Notes: generated by a model not told the origin, from the letters alone. Positions 19,246-30,271 are shown, counted from the stretch's first letter. The stretch: DNA of 64,000 nt from Aurantiochytrium sp. KH105 (GCA_003116975.1 BGKB01000080.1:124001-188000); one strand, 5' to 3'. Numbers and translations are program-made.

Positions 19246-19960
19246 ACTTTTGACGAGAGGTGCGCGAGTGTTTCTATTTGCATTTGAAAAGCTATGTCGA
19301 CGAACTGTCGGGATCGCTTGCTACGTTTGCATACCATCACGCGTCGACGCACGCCGCCAAGTAAAATGAGTTCGCCAGACAAGCAAGCAAGTAAAACAAG
19401 CAAGTCGTAGGACTGCTTCGTGCATGTTTCTAGCACACCAGGACGACACCCTTTGCTAGCATGCCTGTCTGTGCCCGGGTTAATTCGTGGTTCGTGGTGC
19501 CGCCCTGCCTTTTTTGTTGTGCACAAATAACATGTGCGAATGGTTGCATGCTACGTTTACGAATGTGATGTCGCAGGCAAGAAAGTGAGAGAAAATTAAT
19601 CAATGAATAAATGATTGTATGAACCAAGTAGGGGAAAAAAGAACTTGAAGTGCCACGTGAATTTCCAAAATTCTCCAAAAATCGTCGTATTTTTCAAGAG
19701 ACAAATTTGTTCATTTCCTTCACGGTGAGTGTTGCGCAGATCTCGAGGTTGCTGCGAGTTGCTTATGCTCGATCGGCAACGACGCAAGAACAAAAGTGAG
19801 CAATGTATTCGATGGATACTCATTGTCCGTTTGTTCTCGCCGTGCTCTCTTGTTCAGATTCCTGACTCAAAGCGTTTTCCTCTGCTCAGTCGACAACAGT
19901 GCACGAAAGCGAAAGAAAGCGAAAGAAAGAGAAGATCGGATCAGTTCATCATAGATTTGC
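19246..19960. other. Convergent intergenic region, ASF1 / XRCC3
   Basis: 715 bases of lower GC content between two 3' ends. A 16-base sequence (GTTGCGCAGATCTCGA, 19,731-19,746) recurs with one change at 19,972-19,987 inside the end of the XRCC3-like gene. No gene is supported. Confidence 0.5.
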
Positions 19961-21088
19961 TCATTCACAGTGCTGCGCAGATCTCGATGATGTTGCAATC
20001 TGCTTCGCGCGCGACTGCGCAACCAGAGGTGTTACGGGTGGAGACGCGGCCAAAGCCGAAGTCGAGGCTGACAGCGACGAGGTTGAAGATACAAAAGACG
20101 CCGGCGTCGATGACGCAGGCTCGCACGCACAAAGACCATGATGCGTGACACAATAGGAAATACACATGTCCGGAATGGCCGGTGAGAAAAGTACAGAGAG
20201 CGTACGACGAGACGGACTTGGGCGCGAGAGCATGATGCGCGTGTTGACACAATTTGACCACGTGAGCCCCAAGGCTGCGTGAAGATCCCGCGAGCCCGCA
20301 GATACCTGATTGACCACTACGATACAGCACGAGTAGATGTCGCTGAGTTCTTTGAGCCGTCTTGCAATGCGAAGAAACCACTGACTTCGCTGCAATAAAC
20401 TCTCCCTACTTGATCCGCCTCTTGCGATTGTGTCACCGCCCAGCCGGAGTACTGCAGCGAGAGAGTCGACAACCACGAGCCTCACGGGGCCACGTCCCCG
20501 CTTGTCCTCCGCGAGACTTGCCTTTGCTAAGAGTTGAGGCAAACCTTCCTCTAACGTTTGCGAGAGGCGTTCCTGATCATGAATCTCCTTGACAAGAACT
20601 CGGTCGAAAACATGCTCCTCGCGCACCATTTGCCCTTGGCCGCCCCACGATGCGGCGCAGCTTGCGCCAGGCGTGCGATAACTCGCGAGAATGCCACGAA
20701 GACGCGCTGTCGGGGCGCGACCTTCTGTGCAAATGTACACGCTGCGACCCGCAAGTTGTCCTTCTCGTTTGAGCAAGGCGCTCGCGAGGAGGCGAAGCAC
20801 GAGCTGCGTCTTGCCGCAGCCCGCCTCGCCGCAGACCTCGGTGATGCCCGTGGGCAGCAGGCCGCCCCCAAGCGCAGCGTCGAGCGCTGCGCACCCGGTC
20901 GGAACCCGTTCCGCGGTCCCCGCCGCTGTTTTTGCCCGCGTCCATAGCTCGAGCGCCGTTCGGGGTCGAGGACACGCAGGTCCTCGCGGCCGCGGTCGAC
21001 GTCCTGCGCCGCGCTCGCCGCCTCTCGCCGCGTCCTGAGCGCCGCGGAGTCGGCGTCGGTGTTCCGCATCGCGCGCCGTCGCCGCCAT
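19961..21088 (-). CDS. RAD51 paralogue, XRCC3-like
   Basis: 375 residues from an ATG with strong context (GCCGCCATG on the plus strand reversed gives ATGGCGGC). It is a RecA-fold recombination ATPase: RVPTGCAALDAALGGGL (about 61-77), Walker A GEAGCGKT (87-94), SVYICTEG after the second strand, Walker B LVVVDSLAA (204-212), the VVVNQV loop and ALGLTWSNCVNTRIML. The last two are typical of XRCC3, which with RAD51C promotes RAD51-mediated strand exchange and Holliday-junction handling in the nucleus. The usual N-terminal helical domain is replaced by about 45 arginine/alanine-rich residues. After RTLSVLFSPAIPDMCISYCV the tail is serine/alanine-rich and less certain; an unseen intron near there is possible. 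Confidence 0.88.
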   Translation of the reverse strand: MAATARDAEHRRRLRGAQDAARGGERGAGRRPRPRGPACPRPRTALELWTRAKTAAGTAERVPTGCAALDAALGGGLLPTGITEVCGEAGCGKTQLVLRLLASALLKREGQLAGRSVYICTEGRAPTARLRGILASYRTPGASCAASWGGQGQMVREEHVFDRVLVKEIHDQERLSQTLEEGLPQLLAKASLAEDKRGRGPVRLVVVDSLAAVLRLGGDTIARGGSSRESLLQRSQWFLRIARRLKELSDIYSCCIVVVNQVSAGSRDLHAALGLTWSNCVNTRIMLSRPSPSRRTLSVLFSPAIPDMCISYCVTHHGLCACEPASSTPASFVSSTSSLSASTSALAASPPVTPLVAQSRAKQIATSSRSAQHCE

Positions 21089-21242
21089 GCCGCGCGCCGC
21101 CCAGGGTCTCGGGCCTCAGGGCTCTCGGCGAGCGCGCGCACAGACGAGGTCGGCGTCGTAGGCACAGACGCCGGGCGCGCGGCGAGCGTCGGCCGGCCCT
21201 GCTTCTCCGCGCGCCGCCTCCGTCTCGAGATCGAATTCCGGT

Positions 21243-21271
21243 ATGGATGGATGGATGGATGGATGGATGAA
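21243..21271. repeat. (ATGG)n microsatellite
   Basis: Six to seven consecutive ATGG units, 155 bases upstream of the XRCC3-like start. Confidence 0.9.
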
Positions 21272-21872
21272 TGATTGGATGACTCGCCGCGGCGAGAGCC
21301 CCCGATGGAAAAAAACCGCGCGCGTGAAGACCCTTTCCATGCGCAGGCGTGCGCGCGGAGCGGAGGAGAGGGCCACGAGTCTGCAGTGGCGCCTGCAGCT
21401 GGCGCTGAAGAGGTGGGGCCGCGCAGCTGGCGAGCCGAAAGCTGGACGCGAAGGAACCGCTCGCCTCAAGTTCACGTTGGCTGGTTTGTTTGGTAGGGGC
21501 CATAATGCGGAACCCAGCCGAGCCTGATCAGACCGCCATTACGGCCCGCATGACTTGTGAAGTGAAGCGACGTGCCAGCATTGACGTTTTGGTGATTGCT
21601 ATTTCTGCATGCAGTCCATCTTGTTGTTTCTTTCTTGTGCGCGCTCGCAATGATGCTCGACACGCGTAACAGTTTTCCATCTTTGGTCGTCTTTGGATGA
21701 GAAATCTCGATGCCGAGTGAGGGAAAATGTCAGGAAGACTATACCTGCCCTCCACCACTAGCACCCCTCCTCCGTCATGAATGGAGATCTCTTTCAAGGC
21801 ATTTCCCTTGGCATCATCTGTTGCCCCAAGCTATCACTCGTGACACAAATCTATCTGTCTGCCTGCCTGGAT

Positions 21873-21903
21873 TAGCTAGCTAGCTAGCTAGCTAGCTAGC
21901 TAC
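21873..21903. repeat. (TAGC)n microsatellite
   Basis: Seven or more TAGC units, each a self-complementary pair with its neighbour (GCTAGC), in the ODA1-like upstream region. Confidence 0.9.
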
Positions 21904-22280
21904 AATTGGCGAGCGGGGGCGCGGGCCGTCAGTGTCGAATCCGTCCAGTCCAGTCAACCACTGCCGGCGCCAACTCAGATGCGGGAAATAGTCTGAGAAC
22001 TTGGCTTGGAACTGAAACTTAAACTTGACTCGGAACTTCGCAGAACTAGGGAAAAAATGTCTCCAACGGATAGCTTGCTTGCGTAGTACTTGGTTCTCTT
22101 TTCACATTGAGAGCGCGACGGGTCGACCGCCAGAGCGAGCGCGTGCGCCTGGGCGCGAGTGGCGCGACGTGCAGTCGCGTTCCTTGTCGCGCACGCGGGG
22201 CGTGCGTGGGGTGGCCGGGAGCCGCAGCTCGTCTCTCCCACGACCGCGCGGCGGCAAAGCCGAGGCCGGCCGCCGCCGCC

Positions 22281-24737
22281 ATGAGGCCTGGCACCGCCCC
22301 GAGCGGAGGGTCTCGAGGTTCAATGGAGGCCTCCATGCTGGCGCTCCTCGATACCCTGCAGACGGACGAGGAGCGCGCGCGTCCAAAAAGCTCGGCGACA
22401 AAGACGCGCGGGCGGAAACAGGGCAAGAGCGCCAGCAAGACAAAGACAAAGATTGCCGCCAAGAGCATCGGCAAGTTGCACCACCACCATGATGGCAACG
22501 ATTTCGTGCAAAAAGCGACTTCTCAGCTACAGCATGGCCGCGCCAGCACGGCCAAGGCGCGCAAGCGTCGCGACAAGCGACAGGAGAAGCGCGAGCGGGA
22601 CTTTGCACAGATGATGCTCATAAATCCTCAGCAACTGGCCATCATGATGGGCGCCATGGGCGGTGCCTCGATGGTGCGAAAGGGCGGCAGAGCCAAGGAT
22701 GCCAGCACAAGTAGCGGGAAAAGACTCGCAAAACCTGGCGACGGGCCCGGTTTACCTGGTGGTCCAGGGTCTCCTGGCGCCAATGGTGCCGAACGCAAGG
22801 AGGCCGGGGCTGCGCGCAATGGCAAGCCCGGCATCCCAGGCGCGGACACACCAAAGGATTTAGCAGAAAAGCAGGCCAACGTTGACAAGCTTGCCTCAAA
22901 AGCAGACTTGCTGGAGGTCAAGCTCATCAAACACTCGCGCGCAATTGAGAGCGTTCGCAAGCAGATGGTCGAGGAAAAGAGGAAACGACGCGAAATGGGC
23001 GGCGTTAAGGCCTATCGCATGATTCAGAACCAAAAGGCCAAACAGCAGCAGATTCTCGAAAACAGGCTCAACAAACTCAACATGCGATCCAGTGAGCTCG
23101 AGGCAAGGAACAGCGATGTTGTGCGAGCGATCAACGCGCGAAGACTCGAACGTCAAACCTTTGAGCGCAGCTATAAAAAACTGAAACGCGCTTTTCGCGC
23201 CAAGCAGCGCGAGATGGCGGTCATGTTGGCGCAAAGCAACGTCGCCTATGAGGGCAGGCAAGAGGCCCTCAAGCAGCTGCAAGATGCCACTGATCGTGCT
23301 CAGCTCGAAGAGGAAACTTTTGCTCGAGAGTATGCAGAGCTTGGCTCTGTGGTTCAAGAGCAGGCGCAGATTAAGTCGTACGTCCAGCAAACAGCCATTA
23401 AGCGTAAAGAAAAACAGCTCGCTGAGCGCATTGCTGCAGGCAATCTCGATGCCGAAGAGGAGGCCATGCTCAAGAGCAAGCTTTCCACGCTCAGCCGCGA
23501 GCTTAAAAAGCAAGTCGAAAACATCAGTGTCTCGAATGAGAGTATTCAATCCTACGAGGAGGCATTTGAAAAGTTGTACGCCTCGACGGGGATCCGCGAC
23601 ATGAACGCCATTGTCGAACAATTTGTCCGCAATGAGGACAGTAATTTTGCATTGTACAATCATGTACAACAAATCACGCGCGATATCGAGCGCGACGAGG
23701 ATCAGCTGCGTCGCATCAATGGCGAAATGGAAAAGTACAAAAAGGAGCTCAGCCAGAACGAGGGCCATCGTGAGCGCATCGTGGCCGATTTGGAGCAGCG
23801 TCTCGAGCGCTATCTTGCGCAGATATCCTCGCTTTCGGAACAAATTGTTGACAACGAGCAGAGTCTCGAGGCCATTTGCCAAGCCACCGAAAATCTCTTT
23901 TTCCGCATCGGATGTCCAGAGATGCGCGGACTGGAGCAGTTTCGCGCTCCCGAAATCGTCGGCGTGCCCATGGAGAGTACAACGTCGCTCGTTCCCCGCG
24001 ACGCGAATAGCGTGGCAGCTGCGAGGTTGAGTATGTCGTCACCGACGCGTTCGCGGAGTATTGCGCGCAAGGTCAATCACACGAGCACCTCTTCCTCTAC
24101 AGGCTCGCCTCCACTTGGGCCTGGATCAAGGACCTCGTCTGTCTCGTCTTTCAAATTTCCATTATCGCCGTCCGCCCCAGATGCAGGCTCGGACCAGTCG
24201 CGACACACTACAACGCAAAGTGAGCTTCCAACTCCAGCAGGAGCAGGGGCCGCTGCCGTCGTGGCCACCAAGGCTGCAAAGAAGAGATTGAACGGCTTGC
24301 AACAAGAAGATGGCGATACTGCACTCATTTTGCGTCTTGGAAACAGGGTTACGGAAGCCAATATCATGGTATATCTCGGAACAATCGAGCAGCGAACGAC
24401 CGAGATCATGCAACTCTACCGCAAGTTCTGCATCAAGGCACAGCCGACGTTCAAGGGCGCCGAAAGGCTATCTATTTCTGGCGTCGTTGTTCCTGCGTTG
24501 CCGCGCAGTACGCTCAAGCTCGATGTTCAGGTACCTTCGTGCAAGCGCGTGAAAAATCGCCAAGACCGTCAAGTCCACATGGGCGAAGTCGGTTCCAGAA
24601 GCATCTTGGACCGTGCAACTAGTGTCGATGAAGACGATGACGACGACGACGACATTGATGATGAGCGACCCTTTTCCTCTGAGCAGCTGCGAGAAATGAC
24701 AGTTCGCGAGAATCTTCCCGTTGAACCGGCCTTCTAG
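22281..24737 (+). CDS. ODA1/CCDC114-type outer dynein arm docking protein
   Basis: 818 residues from the ATG at 22,281 (GCCGCCGCCATGA); the frame opens earlier only from a TTG. Basic N-terminal 150 residues lead to a short collagen-like Gly-X-Y stretch (about 153-193) and then a long coiled coil (about 196-545). Diagnostic family blocks are EEAFEKLYASTGIRDMNAIV, then NFALYNHVQQI and TENLFFRIGC. This family (Chlamydomonas ODA1/DC2, human CCDC114, CCDC63) forms the docking complex that fixes outer dynein arms to axonemal doublets. The C-terminal third is serine-rich with an acidic DDDDDDD-like run near 790. A DNAI2-type outer-arm chain lies about 17 kb downstream. It ends in TAG. Confidence 0.87.
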   Translation: MRPGTAPSGGSRGSMEASMLALLDTLQTDEERARPKSSATKTRGRKQGKSASKTKTKIAAKSIGKLHHHHDGNDFVQKATSQLQHGRASTAKARKRRDKRQEKRERDFAQMMLINPQQLAIMMGAMGGASMVRKGGRAKDASTSSGKRLAKPGDGPGLPGGPGSPGANGAERKEAGAARNGKPGIPGADTPKDLAEKQANVDKLASKADLLEVKLIKHSRAIESVRKQMVEEKRKRREMGGVKAYRMIQNQKAKQQQILENRLNKLNMRSSELEARNSDVVRAINARRLERQTFERSYKKLKRAFRAKQREMAVMLAQSNVAYEGRQEALKQLQDATDRAQLEEETFAREYAELGSVVQEQAQIKSYVQQTAIKRKEKQLAERIAAGNLDAEEEAMLKSKLSTLSRELKKQVENISVSNESIQSYEEAFEKLYASTGIRDMNAIVEQFVRNEDSNFALYNHVQQITRDIERDEDQLRRINGEMEKYKKELSQNEGHRERIVADLEQRLERYLAQISSLSEQIVDNEQSLEAICQATENLFFRIGCPEMRGLEQFRAPEIVGVPMESTTSLVPRDANSVAAARLSMSSPTRSRSIARKVNHTSTSSSTGSPPLGPGSRTSSVSSFKFPLSPSAPDAGSDQSRHTTTQSELPTPAGAGAAAVVATKAAKKRLNGLQQEDGDTALILRLGNRVTEANIMVYLGTIEQRTTEIMQLYRKFCIKAQPTFKGAERLSISGVVVPALPRSTLKLDVQVPSCKRVKNRQDRQVHMGEVGSRSILDRATSVDEDDDDDDDIDDERPFSSEQLREMTVRENLPVEPAF

Positions 24738-25882
24738 CTAGGTGAGTATTACGACTTTTGTTTTCAGTCTTCTTTTTCATTTTTGCAACGACGACTTAGC
24801 AGGCTTGAACTGACCAATCATTCTTGAGTCGTCTATTCGCGGTTTAGATCGGTGTAAACCGGAAAGGTAGAAGTGGTCTCAAGGTGCGGGGCCCATTCTC
24901 CTTTGCAACGCGGCTTGGCCCTCCTCCTCATCCTCTCGGCGCGTCGCTTCGAGCGCGTGCGGAGAACAGTCGCGTGGCTCCTCTCCTCCTCCCTTGTCGC
25001 GCGCGAGTCGCTGTCGCTGTCGCTGTCGCTGGCCACGAAAACCATCCATCAGGTGGGCGGTAGCTTAAGGTGCTTGGTGGGTGAGGTGGCCTTGGCCACT
25101 TCGCACTTCGTGCCGCGCGTGCCGCCCAGGCCGGAGCCGCGCTGCGCCTCGCTGCCCGCGCGCGCGGCTGCGAACGAACCCTGGGCTTTCGCCGCCGGCG
25201 GCGGCGGCCTTGGTTGCGGTCCTGCGAAGCTGACATGGCGCGGTCGCCCGGCTCCAAGAAAGAGAGCCCAGACCGATGAACCCGCACCTTGTGCTCGGTA
25301 GTAGGCCTAGGTCCCGTAAAGTTTTGTCAGCGGCGTTGCTGCTGGATTGTAGGACACGGAGAACGGCTCAAGCTGGCTGCGACGTAAGACCTGCAAGGTG
25401 CGTCGGGCCGGCAGGCAATCTTTGCAGGGAAAGATTGTTCATTCGTTCTCCAGATCGCAGGTGGGCGTATAGTTGATTTTGGCTAAAACTGGGAGGTGGG
25501 AATCGAATATTCAAAACCAACAGCTGGGCGCCAGCGCGTGCCGCAGCACGTGCTGACAGGGCCTGGTGTTGCCTTCCGCGAGAAGGACAAGTATTTTCCA
25601 GCGCGGAATAAGGTGGTTCGTCGTGATGCTCTCTCTCGCCCACCGAGCAAGCTGGAACTCAGCGATTTCTCTTGTGAAGCGTCCCTGCGCCCCCCCCCCC
25701 CCCCCACCTCCCTCTCGTCTCCGCGCGTGATAGAGGAGCTGCATCACAAGAAACGAGCAGCCAGCAGCAACCTTACTAGCGTTGCTTCAAGCGGACCCAG
25801 CAAACCCAGAACCAAGGGGACCGAGGTGCAAGCAGCGCGGCCGGAAGCGAGTCAACCAAGCGCGGGTGGACGCGAGTCAACC
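24738..25882. other. Intergenic region upstream of the first LRR paralogue
   Basis: 1,145 bases. It contains (TCGCTG)n at about 25,006-25,032 and a 16-base C run at 25,690-25,705. The paralogue's frame is open from about 25,487 (after a TAA at 25,484) but has no ATG until 25,883, so I treat it as 5' UTR. Confidence 0.5.
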
Positions 25883-28800
25883 ATGTCCGGAGGCTCCTAC
25901 GCGAGGGGGGCGGAAGACACCAGAGTCCCTGTCCTTTCGACTGCGCACGATGACGAGAATGAAAGTTTCTGGCCGAGGCCGTTTTCGTGGATGTGGAACC
26001 TATCCGGCTATGATGACCACCAGATGGCGGAAGAGGCTAACGCGCAAGACAGACGTGCAGCATCAAATGCGACGGTGGAGCCTGAGACGGAGGCGCCTGA
26101 GGGGGTTATTCCCGGCGAGGAATCTGGATCCTGCAGCAAAGCCCTCCGCTCGCGTATTAAGGCTTACTTTGGGATGAAGGAGCGCAAATACATGACGATG
26201 GCTAAACTCCGAAAGACGAGAATTAAAGTGAGCGAGAATGTGGAAATTCTCCAGGAAAAATGGAATGATAAGGCTTTGGCTCTCGCTCGTCAACAAAGCA
26301 AACTCCCAACTGGTACGACGAGATTGGTTGACGAACTGGCGGACGAGAAAAGGCAACCATTTTTTACCCATGACCACGTCAGGGCCATCGAAAAGGGAAC
26401 ATTTCTATACGATCCTGCTCTTGTCCAGGCGGCCGTGGACATTGGTCAGCGACTGGCGAATCTTGATCACTACATCAGCGACAGCGTGGACCATAGGTTT
26501 GACATTGACGAGGACTCGCCCCAGAAGGATCGTGTTCGATTCATCGACAGCCGCATGACGGAGGTGCTTCTCAGCGACGTTGAAGACTTCCTGCAAATTA
26601 TCTCCAAGATGATCAACCAGATGGAATTTTTGCGCGAATGTTACGGAGACACGCATGTTTCTATCATGGAAGAAGCGCGCAAGCGAGAGCAGTATGAAAG
26701 AAAGCTGAAAGCACGCGACAAGACTGAGTTTTACCCAACTTGTGTGTCTCACGCTCCGTCAATGTCATGCCTCTGGGAGCGCATCTGCATTCCGTTTGTT
26801 TCGATGCGCTTGTTCATTGCAAAGAAGTTTCCAGCAAGCTTCAAAAAGATACTGGACGATGAATACGGGCATGTTTCGCCTCGCCTCTACATGCTGCCCC
26901 ACACGTTTGAAAAACGCCGTCGCCTGCGCAATTATGGAGCGATCTTTGACTCAATATTGGAAGTCACCAACATCGCGTCGGATCTCTACTTCCTCGTGTT
27001 CCAACTATGGCCTCTCCTTGGCTCTGCCTTTGCTTTTCTCTTTTACGTCTCTGTCGCTGCTCTCGCTCTTACCTTCTTTTTCCGCCTGCTCATTGGCGTT
27101 TGGGATCACAAGCTTGTGGACTGGGACAATGGTCACCGCGTGCGCAAATACTTCTTTGGCGTATTTCTGGGGCTCATTGAGCCAAATTCCGGCTTTAATG
27201 ACTTTGTCAAGGAGTCCTACAAGAACCAGGAGTCTCTGAGCTACAATATTATTGGTGATGCTGTGGGCAGTTTCGTCAAGGATCCGATCGCGACACAAGC
27301 AAAGGCCGACTACAGAGCCGCGCACATGTCAGTCTGGACTGCGATCGTCCTTCTGATTCAGGATATCCCGCAAATCATTGTCGAGATCATTTTTATCGTC
27401 AGCTTCCAAGGCGGACACTTTGAGCCTGTCTATTGGCTCGCGCTATTCACCTCGCTGTTGTCTGCCTTGCGTCAAATCGTAGAGGCCTTCTTTCTACTTC
27501 GAGACGTCCCGGCTATCCACAATTTGATACATATTCGCCATCTGGTCTTCAACTCGAACAGTGACATCGACCTCAAGATTCTCGACGCTTTGGAGAAAGA
27601 AGGTGCCATTGCGAACAGTGAGGAGGAAAACGAGGAAGTTGAATTTTACAATGGCGAAAAGATCGTCTCAAAAGCGCTGACAAAGTTTTTCGATTTCAAT
27701 CGCGTGAAACGTGAAAAGTCGTTTATTGGCATGACATTCCACATGCTCAGCTGGCCTCATAGGTTGCTCTTGGCCCCTTTTACGCTGGGACTCTCTCTAT
27801 CGTGGAGGAGCTCAGTGTTTTCATCGTGGAAAGCCTATAACCACTTCCGTCGAGAAATCAACTGCCACACGCTCTCTGAGGGAAAACCATTCGACGAAGT
27901 CCGGTCGATTCAAGATCACGCCTACAATCTCGTGTGCCACCCTCTACGCAAATTCATTAACCGAGATTTGGACGGTGACGCCACGAATCTTGTAAGCAGC
28001 TGGTTCAACCCTCTTTTTGGCCGCATGGACAGTCGAACTCTTTTCAGAAGCATCCGCTCCGTGGAGCTCACAGACTGCATTAGCACGAGTGATGAGACCC
28101 TTGGGCTCATTTCTTGCATGTGTCCCAACTTGCAAAATCTCAACCTCAGCTTTTGTGTGGGAATCACGGATACTGGGTTGGAACATTTCGAAAAAAACCG
28201 GAGCATTACCCTCAGCTCCGTTGTGCTCGACGGCTGCGTTAAAGTCTCAGATGCCGGCGTGGAGCACATCGTGAAAAGCTCGTCCAAGCATTTGTGGCGT
28301 CTTAGCCTGCGTGACCTTCCGGGTCTAACCGAAAAGTCGCTTGACAACATTGCAAAGTACTGCACCGGCCTTCGGGTACTCAACCTAGACGTGAATCAGC
28401 TTTACAAGGAGCGAAAAGTTGCGGAAAATGAATTTGGCACATTCATCTCCATCGAAGACCGTAAGACTCTTGTCAATCTTTTAAGAAGATGCCCTTCTTT
28501 GCATACACTCAAGCTCAGCAATGTTCTGAACCTGGAGATCGGATCGCAAAAAAAGCTCTGGAGGAAAATTGCAGAGCATATCAATCCACACATCCGCCGT
28601 CTTTCTTTCGCAGGTGCCAAGACGATGACGATGGAAAATCTAAAGGTTCTCACCAGTAAAACCCGCTTTGTACGCGAACTTCGACTTTCTGGCGCTTTGG
28701 ATCTCGAGTCTGTGGACTACCTACTCGATAATTGTTTCTCTCTCAAGATCGTCCACCTCGGGGGAACTAAGGTGAGTATGGACGAGGCCAACAAATTTTT

Positions 28801-30271
28801 TAAATCCCACAAGATGCCCGATCTCGAGGCCGTGCAAATAAATAACCCCGAGCAGCTCTTTCATTTCTACGTCAAACAATTGAAAATGCAAGTCTCTATG
28901 CATGACAACAGCGAAAGACCGCACGCCGGTCGCCACCAGAGCTCTCGTATGCTTTGTTGCAGATCAGATTGTCAACGCGAGTCTCAAGCGCCACCGCATC
29001 TTCAGGACATTGCGAAACTGGTTTATATGTTGGAGGATCATCATGTCGTCAGACATTTTAAATTTGGAAACGAGAAAACGACAAAAGTCTTGTCTCTTAT
29101 TGCTGGTCTCATTGATTATGTTCGTCGGGCACGGGCGCGGTGGAATCTCGACGCAAACGAATTTGAAACGTGGAAGGCGCTCATGCAGGATGCCGAAAAC
29201 GAGAGGATCGAGCACATTGTCAAGTTAGTGAAGAAAAATATTGGGGCGCCTGACACTTCGTCTGGCACTCAGCCTCTCACTTTTCGTGACGCGGCTTTCC
29301 AAATTACGAGAAATGCACTTAAGTTCGCTGATGTTGTGGAAGCGGCCACCAAATCCGACCGGTTAATCTCCGAGCACTTTAATAATCTGCGCAAAGCGTC
29401 GCTCTTCGAGCATAGAAAGAGCCCATTTGTTGCTCTCCCGTCCTTTGATATCATGACAACACGCCGCTTAAACCTCAAAATCGACTTCAAGTGGAAGTTT
29501 TACGAATTCATCTGCCCAAACCCTTTCGACGAAGCCTACGAGGGTGACCAGGGTGACGAAATTGTAGGTAGGTCTTTGGAAGGCGCACAATTACAAAGCG
29601 ATTGTTCAAAGAATGGTGAAAAATTCCAGAAAAAGGGCCGTCTTCTCGGTACAACCAGCAAGATTCACAAAGTGACTGTCAGCGATGCCAACGATTACAG
29701 AACCACACATCTCTTGCAACGACATTGGCACATTCCCCCGGAGGCGCGATATTTTTGTTGGGCAAACCCACTCGATGGGATCACCGCTGAGAGCCTTAAC
29801 TGGTTCGAGCATCAGCGTTATGACGACACGACGCTACGCTTCCTTCATTTTGGTGGTTTTCTCTACTTTGACGCAAACCGCCACTTCCTTTCGGCCTCCG
29901 CGTTGACAGTTGGAACAACATTGAGTTTCAACGGCCCCTTTAAGCTTCCAGACAAGACCGTCAAGACTCTTGAGAATGATGATCGCTGGCATGACGTCAC
30001 TATTCAGGGCTTGCAGCCCGACGATGCGAAGAAGCTTGAATTTTGCTACGTCTTTCGGCATGAGAAAGTCTTGCCAAAGAAACTTCGTAGACATTGTCCG
30101 CACGGGGGCTTTGCATATCGATTCACCCTCAAAGAGCCCAGGTCTGATGGCGCGGTAACCAGCTACATTTATCCATTGGCTCCTGTCAAAGATGTCTTTG
30201 GAAATGATGAGGAGGATCCAGATGATACGCACAGTAGCGCATCTTATGGTACAAGCGACTCGTACGAATGA
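25883..30271 (+). CDS. Multi-pass membrane protein with leucine-rich repeats, tandem paralogue 1
   Basis: 1,462 residues from the first ATG (MSGGSYARG). I cannot name the family. In order: a low-complexity head (1-95); a conserved soluble region (about 130-290, FFTHDHVRAIEKGTFLYDPAL, RVRFIDSRMTEVLLSD); hydrophobic segments near 367-405, 422-434, 484-504 (LLIQDIPQIIVEIIF), 516-539 and 616-641; AMN1-type leucine-rich repeats (about 716-990, CPNLQNLNLSFCVGITDTGLEHF); and a conserved C-terminal region (about 1,286-1,440, RYFCWANPLDG, RFLHFGGFLYFD, GTTLSFNGPF). The SDLYFLV and DIPQ membrane motifs weakly recall XK-type scramblases. A membrane-bound sensor or signalling protein is an inference. The next gene is its close paralogue. 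It ends in TGA. Confidence 0.8.
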   Translation: MSGGSYARGAEDTRVPVLSTAHDDENESFWPRPFSWMWNLSGYDDHQMAEEANAQDRRAASNATVEPETEAPEGVIPGEESGSCSKALRSRIKAYFGMKERKYMTMAKLRKTRIKVSENVEILQEKWNDKALALARQQSKLPTGTTRLVDELADEKRQPFFTHDHVRAIEKGTFLYDPALVQAAVDIGQRLANLDHYISDSVDHRFDIDEDSPQKDRVRFIDSRMTEVLLSDVEDFLQIISKMINQMEFLRECYGDTHVSIMEEARKREQYERKLKARDKTEFYPTCVSHAPSMSCLWERICIPFVSMRLFIAKKFPASFKKILDDEYGHVSPRLYMLPHTFEKRRRLRNYGAIFDSILEVTNIASDLYFLVFQLWPLLGSAFAFLFYVSVAALALTFFFRLLIGVWDHKLVDWDNGHRVRKYFFGVFLGLIEPNSGFNDFVKESYKNQESLSYNIIGDAVGSFVKDPIATQAKADYRAAHMSVWTAIVLLIQDIPQIIVEIIFIVSFQGGHFEPVYWLALFTSLLSALRQIVEAFFLLRDVPAIHNLIHIRHLVFNSNSDIDLKILDALEKEGAIANSEEENEEVEFYNGEKIVSKALTKFFDFNRVKREKSFIGMTFHMLSWPHRLLLAPFTLGLSLSWRSSVFSSWKAYNHFRREINCHTLSEGKPFDEVRSIQDHAYNLVCHPLRKFINRDLDGDATNLVSSWFNPLFGRMDSRTLFRSIRSVELTDCISTSDETLGLISCMCPNLQNLNLSFCVGITDTGLEHFEKNRSITLSSVVLDGCVKVSDAGVEHIVKSSSKHLWRLSLRDLPGLTEKSLDNIAKYCTGLRVLNLDVNQLYKERKVAENEFGTFISIEDRKTLVNLLRRCPSLHTLKLSNVLNLEIGSQKKLWRKIAEHINPHIRRLSFAGAKTMTMENLKVLTSKTRFVRELRLSGALDLESVDYLLDNCFSLKIVHLGGTKVSMDEANKFFKSHKMPDLEAVQINNPEQLFHFYVKQLKMQVSMHDNSERPHAGRHQSSRMLCCRSDCQRESQAPPHLQDIAKLVYMLEDHHVVRHFKFGNEKTTKVLSLIAGLIDYVRRARARWNLDANEFETWKALMQDAENERIEHIVKLVKKNIGAPDTSSGTQPLTFRDAAFQITRNALKFADVVEAATKSDRLISEHFNNLRKASLFEHRKSPFVALPSFDIMTTRRLNLKIDFKWKFYEFICPNPFDEAYEGDQGDEIVGRSLEGAQLQSDCSKNGEKFQKKGRLLGTTSKIHKVTVSDANDYRTTHLLQRHWHIPPEARYFCWANPLDGITAESLNWFEHQRYDDTTLRFLHFGGFLYFDANRHFLSASALTVGTTLSFNGPFKLPDKTVKTLENDDRWHDVTIQGLQPDDAKKLEFCYVFRHEKVLPKKLRRHCPHGGFAYRFTLKEPRSDGAVTSYIYPLAPVKDVFGNDEEDPDDTHSSASYGTSDSYE

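Larger units (their letters stand above)
21089..22280. other. Divergent promoter region with microsatellites, XRCC3 / ODA1-like
   Basis: About 1.2 kb between divergent genes. It holds (ATGG)n at about 21,243-21,271 and (TAGC)n at about 21,873-21,903. Frames here are short and not protein-like. GC content rises sharply just before the ODA1-like start. Confidence 0.6.

Noticed and set aside
18193..19526. Minus-strand serine-rich frame opposite ASF1
   Set aside because: It is the antisense of the acidic tail codons.
25496..25882. Upstream extension of LRR paralogue 1
   Set aside because: Open frame but starts only from GTG, includes the poly-C run and has no match in paralogue 2.
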